From positions 1 through 5,105 of the forward strand of contig CAMDRY010000255.1 in assembly GCA_945906975.1 (NCBI GenBank): DNA of 5,105 bases, in the 5' to 3' direction. Source of the stretch: Bordetella parapertussis (lineage in GTDB: Bacteria > Pseudomonadota > Gammaproteobacteria > Burkholderiales > SG8-39). The notes under the pieces are model-generated. The model worked only from the letters and a program-made list of their open reading frames with translations, was not told where the DNA came from and ran no database searches. Below are positions 5,048 through 5,105 of the stretch, one piece after another; within the stretch, counting starts at the first letter, position 1, and each line of letters begins with the position of its first letter. A program made the translations under genes and the position numbers.

Positions 5048-5105
5048 CTTTGAGTAGTGGTGGCAGTTTGAAATATGAAGTCACGTCCGTCAGCATTCAG
5101 AAGTC

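Larger units (their letters stand above)
4629..5105. other. Gene-poor, A/T-richer segment after the pseudogene breakpoint
   Basis: From 4629 receptor homology stops at once and the composition changes: an A9 tract (4634-4642), several T runs and less codon-like GC periodicity. Short frames exist on both strands (for example 4668-4940 plus and 4813-5031 minus), but none has a ribosome site plus a recognisable motif, and the longest minus frame runs through the minus-strand terminator. The segment holds a possible plus-strand terminator, an inverted-repeat pair and a strong minus-strand terminator, listed separately. It is best read as intergenic DNA joined to the truncated gene by a deletion or an insertion. 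Confidence 0.6.

Noticed and set aside
1..5105. CRISPR array, tRNA or rRNA genes
   Set aside because: No regularly spaced identical repeats with unique spacers and no tRNA- or rRNA-like sequence was seen on either strand.

Overview
The window looks like chromosome of a GC-rich betaproteobacterium, probably Burkholderiales (Alcaligenaceae or Comamonadaceae type). This is inferred from several Bug-family (tripartite tricarboxylate transporter, TTT) solute receptors beside an oxygenase, and from G/C-rich third codon positions. No taxonomic marker gene is present.

Layout: (1) 1-51 is the last 16 codons of a plus-strand gene, probably a Bug receptor. (2) 52-608 is non-coding. It holds clustered CTGGTCA-type repeats that resemble IS21-family ends, two small hairpins, a perfect TGACT-ATC-AGTCA palindrome and a consensus TATAAT box. 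(3) 609-4047 is a tight plus-strand operon: a Rieske non-heme-iron ring-hydroxylating oxygenase alpha subunit, a Bug receptor with a twin-arginine-like signal, and two small homologous cupins that overlap by 11 nt. (4) 4060-4628 is a decayed Bug receptor gene with an excellent ribosome binding site. It carries a one-base frameshift, an in-frame stop and loss of its C-terminal half. (5) 4629-5105 is A/T-richer DNA with no convincing gene. It holds an A9 tract at the junction, a possible plus-strand terminator, an inverted-repeat pair and a strong minus-strand terminator belonging to a gene beyond the right edge.

Working model (inference): the operon supports use of an aromatic or carboxylated aromatic compound. 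The Bug protein would bind the substrate in the periplasm and the Rieske enzyme would hydroxylate or O-demethylate it. The first cupin keeps a three-histidine metal set like that of gentisate-type ring-cleavage dioxygenases and could open the ring. The second cupin has lost those histidines and may be its structural partner, so the pair would be a bicupin split into two genes. No reductase, ferredoxin, TTT membrane subunits or regulator lies in the window, so the oxygenase and receptor must rely on partners encoded elsewhere. The substrate cannot be read from the sequence.
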